Shown piece after piece: positions 27,146-35,733 of a stretch of 64,000 nt of DNA. Source of the stretch: Mesorhizobium sp. ZC-5 (GTDB lineage Bacteria > Pseudomonadota > Alphaproteobacteria > Rhizobiales > Rhizobiaceae); NCBI RefSeq assembly GCF_025753855.1, contig NZ_JAOWPT010000009.1, forward strand, positions 62,001-126,000, given 5' to 3'. Below the pieces are notes generated by a model. It saw only the letters and a program-made list of their open reading frames with translations, ran no database searches and was not told the origin of the DNA. Position 1 is the stretch's first letter. Each line of letters starts with the position of its first letter. The position numbers and the translations under genes are program-made.

Positions 27146-28243
27146 TTAAGCCGCCTTCAGCGCCATTGTCGTGGTTGCGTCGAACAGGTGCATTCTGTCC
27201 TGGTCGAATTCCAGCCATACGCGTTCGTCGGGCTGGATCGCGACGCTGGGTTCCAGGCTGATGTTGACCACCTCGCCGTCGACGAGGACCTGCGCGAAGG
27301 TGATATCGCCGGTCGGCTCCACCGTGTGTATCTTTCCCGGTACGGCGTCCGGCTTCGCGGCCTTGTGCAGCTTTAGCGTTGAGTGGCGGGCGCCGAGCAC
27401 TGCCTTGCCGTTGCTCGAGCCTTGCGCTTTACGTGCGTTCGCGGCGGAGAGCGGCATTTCCCAGCCGCTCGTTCCTTTCAGAATCGTGGCAGCGCCAGTG
27501 GTCACCACCTCGACAGGGATCAGGCTCATCGCAGGGCTACCGACGAAGCTCGCGACGAAGGTGTTGACCGGGTTGGAAAAGACATTGGCGGGAGTATCGT
27601 ATTGCTGCAACACCCCGCCATGCATCACCGCCATCTTGTCGGCCATGGTCACAGCCTCGAGCTGGTCGTGGGTGACGTAGACGATCGTGGCGTTGAGGTT
27701 GTGATGGAATCGCTTGATCTCCGAGCGCATCTGCACGCGCAGCTTGGCGTCCAGGTTGGAGAGCGGCTCGTCCATCAGGAACACCGCCGGATCGCGCACC
27801 AGGGCGCGACCGAGAGCGACACGCTGCTGCTGGCCGCCGGAAAGTTCACGCGGCCTGCGATCGAGCAGATGCGTGATGTCCAGCACTTTTGCCGCCTCGC
27901 GCACCTTCTTGTCGATCACGTCCTTGGGTTGCTTTCGCATCTGCAACGGAAAGGCGAGATTGTTGAAAACGGTCTTGTTCGGGTAAAGCGCGTAGTTCTG
28001 GAAGACCATGGCGATATCCCGATCCTTCGGATCAAGATCCGTCACCATGCGGTCGCCGATCGCGATCTCACCCCCGGACATGGTGATCAGGCCTGCAATC
28101 AGGTTGAGCGTCGTCGTCTTGCCGCACCCGGATGGCCCTACCAACGCCACGAACTCACCGTCCTGCACGGTGAACGACACATTGTTCACCGCGTAGAGGC
28201 TGCCGTAAACCTTGTTCACATCCTTGAGCACCACTTGGGCCAA
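27146..28243 (-). CDS. Sugar ABC transporter ATP-binding protein (UgpC/MalK type)
   Basis: An ATPase of about 365 aa. The start is a TTG (28243 or 28246) placed just after a perfect AGGAGG; no ATG fits. Walker [10 protein letters not shown] is at residues 36-44, then the signature LSGGQQQR, Walker [28 protein letters not shown], and a MalK-type TOBE tail with [12 protein letters not shown]. It follows the second permease by 11 nt and precedes the dehydratase gene. It energises a carbohydrate importer of the CUT1 class. Confidence 0.92.
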   Translation of the reverse strand: MAQVVLKDVNKVYGSLYAVNNVSFTVQDGEFVALVGPSGCGKTTTLNLIAGLITMSGGEIAIGDRMVTDLDPKDRDIAMVFQNYALYPNKTVFNNLAFPLQMRKQPKDVIDKKVREAAKVLDITHLLDRRPRELSGGQQQRVALGRALVRDPAVFLMDEPLSNLDAKLRVQMRSEIKRFHHNLNATIVYVTHDQLEAVTMADKMAVMHGGVLQQYDTPANVFSNPVNTFVASFVGSPAMSLIPVEVVTTGAATILKGTSGWEMPLSAANARKAQGSSNGKAVLGARHSTLKLHKAAKPDAVPGKIHTVEPTGDITFAQVLVDGEVVNISLEPSVAIQPDERVWLEFDQDRMHLFDATTTMALKAA

Positions 28244-28254
28244 CAACCCGCCTC

Positions 28255-29136
28255 CTAGTGTTTTACGGCGCCCTCGGTGAGGGCACGGACGAAATATTTC
28301 TGCAGGACGAGGAAGAGCACGACGACTGGCACGCTCATCAGGAATGTTGCCGCCATCAGGCCTGGCCAGTCGGTGGCGAATTCGGTGAAGAAGCGCTGGA
28401 TGCCGACCGGCAACGTCATCGACTCCTGCTTGGACAGGAAGGTGTAGGCGTAGACATATTCGTTCCAGGCGCCGATGAAGGAAAAGATCGAGGTCGCAAT
28501 GATGCCGGGCGTCGACAGTGGCATGACGATGAGCAGGAATGCTTGGAAGCGCGTTGCGCCGTCGATGCGCGCGGCCTGCTCGAGCTGGATCGGGATGTTG
28601 TCGAAGAAACCCTTGAGCAGCCAGATCGACAGCGGCAGGCCGAAGGTGAGGTAGGTCAGGATCAGCGATCCATGCGTGTTGACCAGTCCCATCCAGCGCA
28701 TCAGTAGGAATAGCGGCATCAGGAACACCACTGCCGGGAACATGTTGCGCACCAGCACGGTGAAAAAGAGAAAGGTGCGCCCCGGGAAGCGGAAGCGTGA
28801 GAAGGCGTAGGCTGCCGGTACCGCCACGACGACACCCAGGATCGTCGTGATGAGCGACACGTAGAAACTGTTCCAGAAGTAGCGCAGGAATTCCCGACCG
28901 ATCGAATCGGCCGGGTTGATGAGCCGCCAGTAATTGTTGAGCGTCGGTTCGGCCGGCCACCATTGTGGCGGGTATTGCAGTGCTGCGAACTGCGACTTGA
29001 TCGAGGTCAGCACCATCCACAGCATCGGCAGCACGGTGAAGATCAGCAGCAGCAGGATCGTGAACCGTCCTGCCCAGCGCCACCAGTCGATCGGCTTGCG
29101 GGTCGTTGGGAGGCTCGACTGCGTGGCGGTACTCAT
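28255..29136 (-). CDS. Sugar ABC transporter permease, MalG-like
   Basis: A 293-aa inner-membrane permease. The start ATG at 29136 overlaps the stop of the MalF-like gene by 4 nt. Six hydrophobic segments and the EAA loop (EQAARIDGATRFQAFLLIVMPLS) are typical of CUT1 second permeases. The N-terminal 25 residues are hydrophilic and cytoplasmic. Confidence 0.93.
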   Translation of the reverse strand: MSTATQSSLPTTRKPIDWWRWAGRFTILLLLIFTVLPMLWMVLTSIKSQFAALQYPPQWWPAEPTLNNYWRLINPADSIGREFLRYFWNSFYVSLITTILGVVVAVPAAYAFSRFRFPGRTFLFFTVLVRNMFPAVVFLMPLFLLMRWMGLVNTHGSLILTYLTFGLPLSIWLLKGFFDNIPIQLEQAARIDGATRFQAFLLIVMPLSTPGIIATSIFSFIGAWNEYVYAYTFLSKQESMTLPVGIQRFFTEFATDWPGLMAATFLMSVPVVVLFLVLQKYFVRALTEGAVKH

Positions 29137-30095
29137 CCCGCCCTCGCTTCGTCGCCGCGCGTCAGCGCCTTCACGTAGAAATATCCCAGCACCATCATCA
29201 CGATGAACAGGATCACCGCATAGGCCGAGGCAACGCCGTAGCGCTGGCGGCCGAAAGCGATGTTGTAGATGTCGGTGATCCAGATGTCGGAGGCACCGGC
29301 CGGCCCGCCGCTGGTCATGATCCAGGGAATGATGAACGAGTTGAAATTGGCCACCATCAGCAGAAGCACGGTGACCATCGATACGCCCCTGAGGTGCGGG
29401 AAGGTTACATGCCAGAAGCGCTGCCAGGCGCTGGCGCCGTCCACCTGGGCGGCGCGCAGCAACTGCTCCGGCACTGTCTGTAGCCCTGCCATCAGCATGA
29501 CCATGGCGAAGGAGAACTCCTTCCAGACGTTGACGACGATCAGCGAGGGCAGGACGGTCGTCGTGTTGTCGAGGAAATTGATCGGTCGGTCGGTCAGGCC
29601 GAACTGCACCGCCAGCGCGCCGATGACGCCGAAATCGGAATGGTAAAGCCACTTCCACACGTAAGATGCCGCGACGGCACTGACGACGTAGGGAATGAGA
29701 AGCACGGCGCGCAGCACGCCTCGGCCGGCGAATTCACGATGCAGTGCCAATGCCGCGGCAAGGCCCAGCAGGAAGGCGAAGCCGGTCGAGAAAACGGTCC
29801 AGATCAGGGTGTTGATCGTTACCCGGTGGAATGAGGAACTGGACAGAATGGCAGCGTAGTTGTCGAACCCGACGAAGATCTTGTCCTTCATCTGGAGGTT
29901 CGGGGGCGTTTTGAAGAAGCTGAGCTCGATCGTGTAGTAGACAGGGTAAGCGATAACCACCAGCATCACCAGGAGCGCCGGCAGGATATATAGATAATCG
30001 CTGCGATGATCGATGATCCGCCGTAGAAGACCGATGCCCCAAGGCTGTTCTGCCGCCTTCGGAGCAATGGCCGCTCGTTCCGTTGCGATGGTCAC
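29133..30095 (-). CDS. Sugar ABC transporter permease, MalF-like
   Basis: A 320-aa permease with an N-terminal cytoplasmic stretch, a first helix near residue 36 and the EAA-type loop (RAAQVDGASAWQRFWHVTFP). It overlaps the MalG-like gene by 4 nt. A GC-rich hairpin lies between it and the binding-protein gene upstream. Confidence 0.93.
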   Translation of the reverse strand: MTIATERAAIAPKAAEQPWGIGLLRRIIDHRSDYLYILPALLVMLVVIAYPVYYTIELSFFKTPPNLQMKDKIFVGFDNYAAILSSSSFHRVTINTLIWTVFSTGFAFLLGLAAALALHREFAGRGVLRAVLLIPYVVSAVAASYVWKWLYHSDFGVIGALAVQFGLTDRPINFLDNTTTVLPSLIVVNVWKEFSFAMVMLMAGLQTVPEQLLRAAQVDGASAWQRFWHVTFPHLRGVSMVTVLLLMVANFNSFIIPWIMTSGGPAGASDIWITDIYNIAFGRQRYGVASAYAVILFIVMMVLGYFYVKALTRGDEARAG

Positions 30096-30122
30096 GGAAT
30101 TCGCCTTCCTCGTAATCGGGTG

Positions 30123-30145
30123 GCCGGCGGCGCGATGCCGCCGGC
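30123..30145 (-). other. Intercistronic hairpin between binding-protein and permease genes
   Basis: A perfect 9-bp stem GCCGGCGGC (30123-30131) and GCCGCCGGC (30137-30145) with a 5-nt loop. It lies 16 nt after the binding-protein stop and 27 nt before the permease start. It has the same position and form as the hairpin behind phnD and the one behind the TAXI binding-protein gene. Confidence 0.7.
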
Positions 30146-30161
30146 TGTTTCCGCGCAGAGC

Positions 30162-31658
30162 CTACAGCCCGGACAGCAGCTCTTCGACCTTGGCTGCCGC
30201 GTCGTCGGCCGCCTCTTCGACCGTCATCTTCTCGGTCAGCGCGTTCTGCAGCATGTCCGGTACGATGATGTTCATGATTTCGGTGGCTTCCGGAATCACG
30301 GGGAACGGTATGCCGTTCGGCAGCATCGAGGTGGTGACGTCAAGGAACTTGATCGTGTCGAGGCGTTCCTTCATCCACTTGGTCTTGAATCCGCGCAGAT
30401 TGCCAGGATTCGACGTCACCCAGGCGAGCTTGGTCGACCATTCAGCGCTGGTCCAGAAGCAGACCAGTGCCTTGGCCGCTTGTTCGTCCAAGCCGCCGTC
30501 GACATACTCGTCCTTGAACACATGGATGTTCGACCCACCGAACACCACGGCGCGGCGATCTGGCCCTTCCGGGATCAGCCCGTAGCGCATGTTGGACACG
30601 ACCTTGTCGGCCACTTCCTTGTCGGCGCCAGTCGCCTTGGAGGCCAGGTCCACCATCTTGGCGTATTCCGACGGATGCGCGATCATCATGGCCAGCTGGC
30701 CGGCGATGAACGGCGCCTGGTTCTCGTTTTGCGTGTTGGTCAAAGCCGAAACAGGAACCGACTTGTCGCGTACATACATGTCGTAAGACGCCTGGAGCGC
30801 AGCCTTGGCGCCATCATTGTTTAGCCAGACGGACTTGTATTCCGGCTTGTCTGCCGCTTCGTCGAGCGCGCCGCCACCAAAGGCCCAGAGCTGCGGCATG
30901 AAACGGAACGGCGTGTTGCCGGCATTCTGCTTGGCGACCAGGCCGTAGCCGGCGACCCCGACCTTTTCCTTGATTTGTTTCGAGTACTTGACCACGTCGT
31001 CCCAGGTCTTGGGCGGGCTTTCGGGATCGAGCCCGGCCTTCTGGAAGATGTCTGCGTTCCAGATCATCGCCATGGTTTCGTTGTTGGTCGGAATGCCGTA
31101 GGGCACGCCGTCATACATCACCGATTTCATGGCACCCGGCCAGAAATCCGCCGTAGCGTAGCCGACATCCTCGGGCTTCAGCTCGTGGAAATAGCCCTTT
31201 GAGGCAAATTCGATACCGCCCAGGATCTGGAGGCGTACGACCATCGGCGCGGCATTCCCCAACGTGGCCGTGCGCAGCTTGTCCAGCAGCTGGTTATAGT
31301 CGATGTTCTGATAGTCGGTTTCGATGTTCGGATAGGTCGCTTTCCAGGCGGCCCAGAAATCTTCATGCACCTTGCGGTCGATGTCCGGCGAGGCGTCGTT
31401 CGGCCCGGTCCACCAGACCGACACCTTGCCCTTGTAGTCGAGCGGCGTAATTTTTGCGCAATCGGCGGCCGTGTCGACCTCTTCGGTGCCGGCGATGCTC
31501 TTGACGTATTCCGGCGACCATTTGCTGAGGTCGACACTTTGCGCTTGGACAGTCGTACACGCCAACGAAGCGGTCAGGCCAAACGCCACCGATGATGCCA
31601 GCATGCGGCGGTAGCTTCGCTGGTTGGCTTTCGGTTCGCGATCTCGCGAATTGTTCAT
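30162..31658 (-). CDS. Carbohydrate ABC transporter substrate-binding protein (family 1)
   Basis: A 498-aa periplasmic binding protein, longer than the usual 420-440. It starts at ATG 31658 behind GGGAGGAAAATC. The N-terminus has RSYRRMLASSVAFG leading to cleavage near TTVQAQS; the paired arginines could serve Tat or Sec export. Family features are KVSVWWTGPNDASP at the mature start, the YGIPTNNETMAMIWN segment and an NPGNLRG region. It is first in the importer operon and divergent from a GntR regulator. It defines the substrate, probably a sugar acid or oligosaccharide processed by the enzymes downstream. Confidence 0.9.
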   Translation of the reverse strand: MNNSRDREPKANQRSYRRMLASSVAFGLTASLACTTVQAQSVDLSKWSPEYVKSIAGTEEVDTAADCAKITPLDYKGKVSVWWTGPNDASPDIDRKVHEDFWAAWKATYPNIETDYQNIDYNQLLDKLRTATLGNAAPMVVRLQILGGIEFASKGYFHELKPEDVGYATADFWPGAMKSVMYDGVPYGIPTNNETMAMIWNADIFQKAGLDPESPPKTWDDVVKYSKQIKEKVGVAGYGLVAKQNAGNTPFRFMPQLWAFGGGALDEAADKPEYKSVWLNNDGAKAALQASYDMYVRDKSVPVSALTNTQNENQAPFIAGQLAMMIAHPSEYAKMVDLASKATGADKEVADKVVSNMRYGLIPEGPDRRAVVFGGSNIHVFKDEYVDGGLDEQAAKALVCFWTSAEWSTKLAWVTSNPGNLRGFKTKWMKERLDTIKFLDVTTSMLPNGIPFPVIPEATEIMNIIVPDMLQNALTEKMTVEEAADDAAAKVEELLSGL

Positions 31659-31893
31659 TGCGATTTTCCTCCCTGAACAATGTTTGCCCGCCCGACCGAC
31701 TGGTCGCGCATGGCTTCACAGCAGGCGCAGTTTCCTCCCGGGACGATCGGATTTTTCCGATTTCAGCCCAAGGTCGCGAACAGTCCCAAACAAAATCCTA
31801 TCTGTCAACCTGAATGAGATTGTACATTATTTTTCGATCTTTGCGTATGATAAGGCTTGGCTTGATCTGAAAACGCGCATAAACAGCGTGTCG

Positions 31894-32592
31894 ATGAGCG
31901 ATACTGAAATCATTGAACGGCAGCCCGGGGAGGCATTCGACCAGCCCGGCTGGGTCTATGAAAGGATCCGCGACGAGATCATCTCGGCCCGATTGCTGCC
32001 CAACGAACGGCTGAAGGTCGGTGACTTGGCCGCGCGCTACGGCACGTCGACCAATCCCATCCGAGAAGCCCTGCAGCAGCTGCGCGGAGAAGGTTTCGTG
32101 GTGATCGAGCCCAATCGTGGCGCTCGCGTGCGGCCGATCGACGAGACCTTCGTGCGCGACATCATCGAGATCGAAGTGCTCATCGAGCCTGCCTTGACGA
32201 AATGGTTCGTGTCGATCGTCGACGATGCGGACATCGAGAGGCTGGAGGCGGTGCAGGCCGAGATCGAAGCGTTGAACTTCGCCGACCTGGCAAAACATGG
32301 CGCGCTCGATACGCGGTTCCATCAGATCATCTATGACCGTCACTACAACCGCCACGCCGCTGAACTGTGGTGGAAGCACCGCGAGATCCTGCGCGCCATC
32401 AGCCGGCGCTTCCCGACCTCGCTCAGCCGGCGCGTCGCGGTCATCCGCGAGCATCGTGAATTGATCGAGCGGCTTAAGGCGCAGGATGCCGAGGGCGCCG
32501 CGGCCGTGGTGGCCAGGCACGTCGAGGGATCGGGCCGGCACATCATCGAACAGATGGGTGTCGCCAAGCGCATGGCGCAAACCGGAAGTTAG
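31894..32592 (+). CDS. GntR/FadR-family regulator
   Basis: A 232-aa regulator with a winged helix domain at about residues 20-85 (YGTSTNPIREALQQLRGEGFV) and an all-helical FCD effector domain (FHQIIYDRHYNRHAAEL and the C-terminal H in ARHVEGSG as possible metal or ligand contacts). The start at 31894 lacks a strong ribosome site; an upstream in-frame ATG near 31810 is possible. It lies between the divergent importer operon and the enolase-superfamily genes, so it probably controls both, with a sugar acid or its product as signal. Confidence 0.88.
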   Translation: MSDTEIIERQPGEAFDQPGWVYERIRDEIISARLLPNERLKVGDLAARYGTSTNPIREALQQLRGEGFVVIEPNRGARVRPIDETFVRDIIEIEVLIEPALTKWFVSIVDDADIERLEAVQAEIEALNFADLAKHGALDTRFHQIIYDRHYNRHAAELWWKHREILRAISRRFPTSLSRRVAVIREHRELIERLKAQDAEGAAAVVARHVEGSGRHIIEQMGVAKRMAQTGS

Positions 32593-32601
32593 GCGAGTAA
32601 G

Positions 32602-33957
32602 ATGAACGACACCAACACGGCAGGGACGATCGAGAGTAATGTCCGCACCGACTCGCGGCCGAGCGACCTGCGCATCACCGACATCCGCGTCGCCGAGATC
32701 ATCGGCGCACCGTTCACCTCGGCGCTGCTGAAGATCTACACCAACCAGGGAATCGTCGGCCTCGGCGAGGTGCGCGACGGCGCCAGCGCGACCTATGCGC
32801 TGATGCTCAAGAGCCGGCTGCTGGGCGAAAATCCGTGTGATGTCGACCGGCTGTTCCGCCGCATCAAGCAATTTGGCGGGCATGGGCGGCAAGGTGGCGG
32901 CGTCTCGGCAGTCGAGATCGCGCTCTGGGATCTCGCCGGCAAGGCCTATGGCGTGCCGATCTACCAGATGCTGGGCGGCAAATTTCGGGACAAGGTGCGG
33001 GTCTATTGCGACACCGATGCCGAAAAGCCGAGCGGCACCGAGACGGGCAAGCGGCTCAAAGAGCGCATGGACCGCGGCTTCACTTTCCTGAAAATGGATC
33101 TGGGCTTGATGCAGATCGCCCATATCCCCGGCGCTGTGGTCGGTCCCGCCGGTGTGCTTGACGGACTTCGCGGCAATCCGCGCGGCCGTGGAGGCTCGCT
33201 CGACGAGCGCAAGGCCCGCAATCTCGCCTACGACGCGCAGAACGTAATGCACCCGTTCACCGGCCTGCATTTTACCGAGAAGGGCATCGATCTGCTCGAG
33301 CAATATATCCACGAGGTCCGTCAGGTGATCGGCGACGAGATCCCGCTCGCCATCGACCATGTCGGCCACATCTCGCTACAGGACGGCATAAGGCTGGCCC
33401 GGCGGATCGAGAAATACGCACCCGCCTGGCTCGAGGACGTCATCCCCTGGCAGTATACCGAGCAGTACCGGCAGTTGCAGCAAGCGACGTCAGTGCCGAT
33501 CTGCACCGGCGAGGACATTTACCTCAAGGAGGGTTTTGAGCCGCTGCTGAAGAGCGGAATTTCTGTCATCCATCCCGACCTCCTGACCTCGGGCGGCATC
33601 CTCGAGACCAAGAAAATCGGCGATGCGGCGCAGGATCACGGCATTGCCATGGCCATCCATATGGCCGAAAGCCCGATCGCGGCGATGGCCGCCGCGCATG
33701 TCGCGGTCGCAACGGAAAACTTCATGGCGCTCGAATATCACAGCGTGGAAGTGGACTGGTGGGACGATATCGTCACGGGCCTGCCCAAGCCGCTGGTTAA
33801 GAACGGGTTCATCACCGTGCCGGACAGACCGGGCCTCGGCATCGACGATGTGGTTGATGAAGTCATCAGCCAGCACCTGCAGGAAGGCGTGAAAGGCATC
33901 TGGCAGCCGACCGATCACTGGAATGACGAGTTCTCCTGGGACCGGACCTGGAGCTGA
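32602..33957 (+). CDS. Enolase-superfamily (mandelate racemase/MLE) enzyme, 451 aa
   Basis: A 451-aa member of the mandelate racemase/muconate lactonising group, larger than usual because of a hydrophilic N-terminus of about 25 residues and an insert of about 50 residues around residues 175-225 (a Gly/Arg-rich piece, then [13 protein letters not shown]). Ligands appear as D in LAIDHVGH, E in WLEDVIPW and E in CTGEDIY; IHMAES provides a candidate catalytic histidine. It begins 9 nt after the GntR gene. Expected activity is dehydration or epimerisation of an acid sugar. Confidence 0.85.
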   Translation: MNDTNTAGTIESNVRTDSRPSDLRITDIRVAEIIGAPFTSALLKIYTNQGIVGLGEVRDGASATYALMLKSRLLGENPCDVDRLFRRIKQFGGHGRQGGGVSAVEIALWDLAGKAYGVPIYQMLGGKFRDKVRVYCDTDAEKPSGTETGKRLKERMDRGFTFLKMDLGLMQIAHIPGAVVGPAGVLDGLRGNPRGRGGSLDERKARNLAYDAQNVMHPFTGLHFTEKGIDLLEQYIHEVRQVIGDEIPLAIDHVGHISLQDGIRLARRIEKYAPAWLEDVIPWQYTEQYRQLQQATSVPICTGEDIYLKEGFEPLLKSGISVIHPDLLTSGGILETKKIGDAAQDHGIAMAIHMAESPIAAMAAAHVAVATENFMALEYHSVEVDWWDDIVTGLPKPLVKNGFITVPDRPGLGIDDVVDEVISQHLQEGVKGIWQPTDHWNDEFSWDRTWS

Positions 33958-34007
33958 CCAAGGCGCGCGGCCGTCATGATAAACGAGCAACAATTTCGGA
34001 AAGAACC

Positions 34008-34334
34008 ATGATCTACGAGCTTAGAATCTACGAGTGCCTGCCCGGCCGGCTGCCAGCGCTGCTCAAGCGGTTCAGTGACCATACGCTGGCGCTGTGGGAC
34101 AAGCATGGCATCCGCCAGGCTGGGTTCTTCACGACTTTGGTGGGCGAAAGCAACCAGCACCTCACATACCTCCTCGCCTGGGAATCCCTGGCCGAGCGCG
34201 AGACGAAATGGACGGCTTTCGCCACCGACCCGGCTTGGCACAAGGTGCGCGATGAATCCGAGCGCGACGGCCAGATTGTCGCCAACATAAGCAATCAATT
34301 GCTGGCGCCTGCCGCCTTCTCGTCGGTGAAGTAG
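34008..34334 (+). CDS. NIPSNAP-family protein
   Basis: A 108-aa ferredoxin-like alpha-beta barrel protein starting MIYELRIYECLPGRL, the hallmark of the NIPSNAP family, with a WESLAERETKWTAFATDPAW segment typical of its second half. Such proteins are small cytoplasmic dimers whose biochemical role is unsettled. It lies 50 nt after one enolase-superfamily gene and 8 nt before another, so it is probably co-transcribed. A role with an unstable keto or lactone intermediate is possible but unproven. Confidence 0.85.
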   Translation: MIYELRIYECLPGRLPALLKRFSDHTLALWDKHGIRQAGFFTTLVGESNQHLTYLLAWESLAERETKWTAFATDPAWHKVRDESERDGQIVANISNQLLAPAAFSSVK

Positions 34335-34342
34335 GGGCGGCG

Positions 34343-35542
34343 ATGAAAATCACCGACCTGCGCTGCGCTGTCATCGGCAAACATCCGATTGTTCGTATCG
34401 TCACCGACGAGGGCGTTCATGGTCTAGGCGAGGTCGAATACACCAAGCCCTACCTGAAACCCTGGGTGCTGCATTTCCGCGACGCGCTGATCGGTGAGGA
34501 CCCGACCAACGTCGAGCGGGTGATGCTGAAGATCCGCCAGCGCGGCTCATTCAAGCCCTACGGTGCCGCCGTCAGCGCCATTGAACACGCGCTTTGGGAC
34601 ATCGCCGGCAAGGCGGCGGGCGTTCCGGTTTACAAACTGCTCGGCGGCAAGGTGCGCGACAAGGTGCGCGTCTACAACGGCTCGATCCGCAGGAAGCGCA
34701 CCGGCGACCGCCCCGAGGATTATGCGGCGGACGTCAAATGGATGATGGAGCGGCCGGAAAACTTCTTCATGGTCAAGCAGGGCATCAGCTTTCACTCCAA
34801 CATGAAAACCAACGTGCCCGACTTCCATTATGGCGTCCGGCAGCCGCCGACATATCACGGCGCAATGGATCAGGGGCAGATCAGCGAGCGCGGCATGGCG
34901 CACATGATCGACTGCGTCATTGCCATGAAGGAGGTGCTTGGCGACAAGGTTTCGCTTGCGCTCGACTGCGGTCCCGGCTGGTTCCTGCCCGATGCCATCC
35001 GCTTCGCGCAGGCCGTAGAAAAATACAACCTGATGTGGCTGGAGGACATGCTGACCGGCGACTATGTGCCGTGGGTCAATCCGCAGGCCTATCGCGAACT
35101 GACCGTCTCGACCTCGACGCCGATCCACACCGGCGAGCAGATCTACCTGCGCCACAATTTCAAGGAGCTGATCGAGACACAGGCGGTGCGTGTCATCGGA
35201 CCCGACCCGGCGGACATCGGCGGCATCGCCGAACTCAAATGGGTGGCCGAGCACGCCTACATGCATTCGATCATGATGGCCCCGCACGGCACCGCCAACG
35301 GCCTTCTGGGCTTGGGCGCGCTGATCAACGTCTGCGCCGTCCTGCCTGCCAACTATATCGCCTTCGAATATCCTAGCGCCTCCGATCCTTGGTGGGAGGA
35401 CATCGTCGTCGGCCTGCCGGAAGGGCGGATCGTCAACGACTCGATGGTCGATCTGCTCGAGGCGCCAGGCCTCGGTCTCGACATCGACGTCGAAGGCGCG
35501 AAAAAGTATCTCAAGGAAGAGGACGCCGACTTCTTCGATTGA
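34343..35542 (+). CDS. Enolase-superfamily dehydratase/racemase, 399 aa
   Basis: A 399-aa mandelate racemase-like enzyme. D in LALDCGPGW, E in WLEDMLTGD and E in HTGEQIYL are the metal ligands, and H in MAPHGTANG is the probable acid/base. A hydrophilic insert (GRPEDYAADVKWM to FHYGVRQPP region) resembles the capping loops of D-mannonate/L-rhamnonate-type dehydratases, but I cannot assign a substrate. It is the third such enzyme in 10 kb, ends the plus-strand operon, and converges with a TRAP transporter gene. Confidence 0.85.
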   Translation: MKITDLRCAVIGKHPIVRIVTDEGVHGLGEVEYTKPYLKPWVLHFRDALIGEDPTNVERVMLKIRQRGSFKPYGAAVSAIEHALWDIAGKAAGVPVYKLLGGKVRDKVRVYNGSIRRKRTGDRPEDYAADVKWMMERPENFFMVKQGISFHSNMKTNVPDFHYGVRQPPTYHGAMDQGQISERGMAHMIDCVIAMKEVLGDKVSLALDCGPGWFLPDAIRFAQAVEKYNLMWLEDMLTGDYVPWVNPQAYRELTVSTSTPIHTGEQIYLRHNFKELIETQAVRVIGPDPADIGGIAELKWVAEHAYMHSIMMAPHGTANGLLGLGALINVCAVLPANYIAFEYPSASDPWWEDIVVGLPEGRIVNDSMVDLLEAPGLGLDIDVEGAKKYLKEEDADFFD

Positions 35543-35560
35543 ACCGCTACGTGCACGGCG

Positions 35561-35677
35561 ACGCGCCCCGGCCAGGGCGACGAGTTGCGCATCGCCCGCC
35601 TTGAAGACGAGTTGTGTCTCGGCGCCGGTGGGTTCGACGACCAAGACTTCGAGCGGCGTACCGGCCCGGTCTCGAGC
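35561..35677 (-). pseudogene. Remnant of a sugar-ABC ATPase gene (TOBE-domain fragment)
   Basis: On the minus strand, between two intact genes, the frame reads TPLEVLVVEPTGAETQLVFK followed by AGDAQLVALAGAR. This is very like the C-terminal TOBE domain of MalK/UgpC ATPases (compare [19 protein letters not shown] in the intact gene at 27146). No Walker or signature motifs are nearby and no start codon fits, so it is a leftover of a deleted or rearranged transporter gene. Confidence 0.5.
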
Positions 35678-35733
35678 GTCGGAATGGACCGCTGCGATGG
35701 TTCTATGACGGAGAGGGTTCCGCTCGCGTAAAT

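Noticed and set aside
31803-31826. TTGACA-like box and TGTACA palindrome upstream of the GntR gene
   Set aside because: The TTGACA on the minus strand has no good -10 partner, and the 6-bp palindrome is too short to claim as an operator.
31798-33369. 523-codon minus-strand frame across the GntR and enolase-superfamily genes
   Set aside because: Composition is low-complexity Asp/Arg/His, and both plus-strand genes have clear family motifs.
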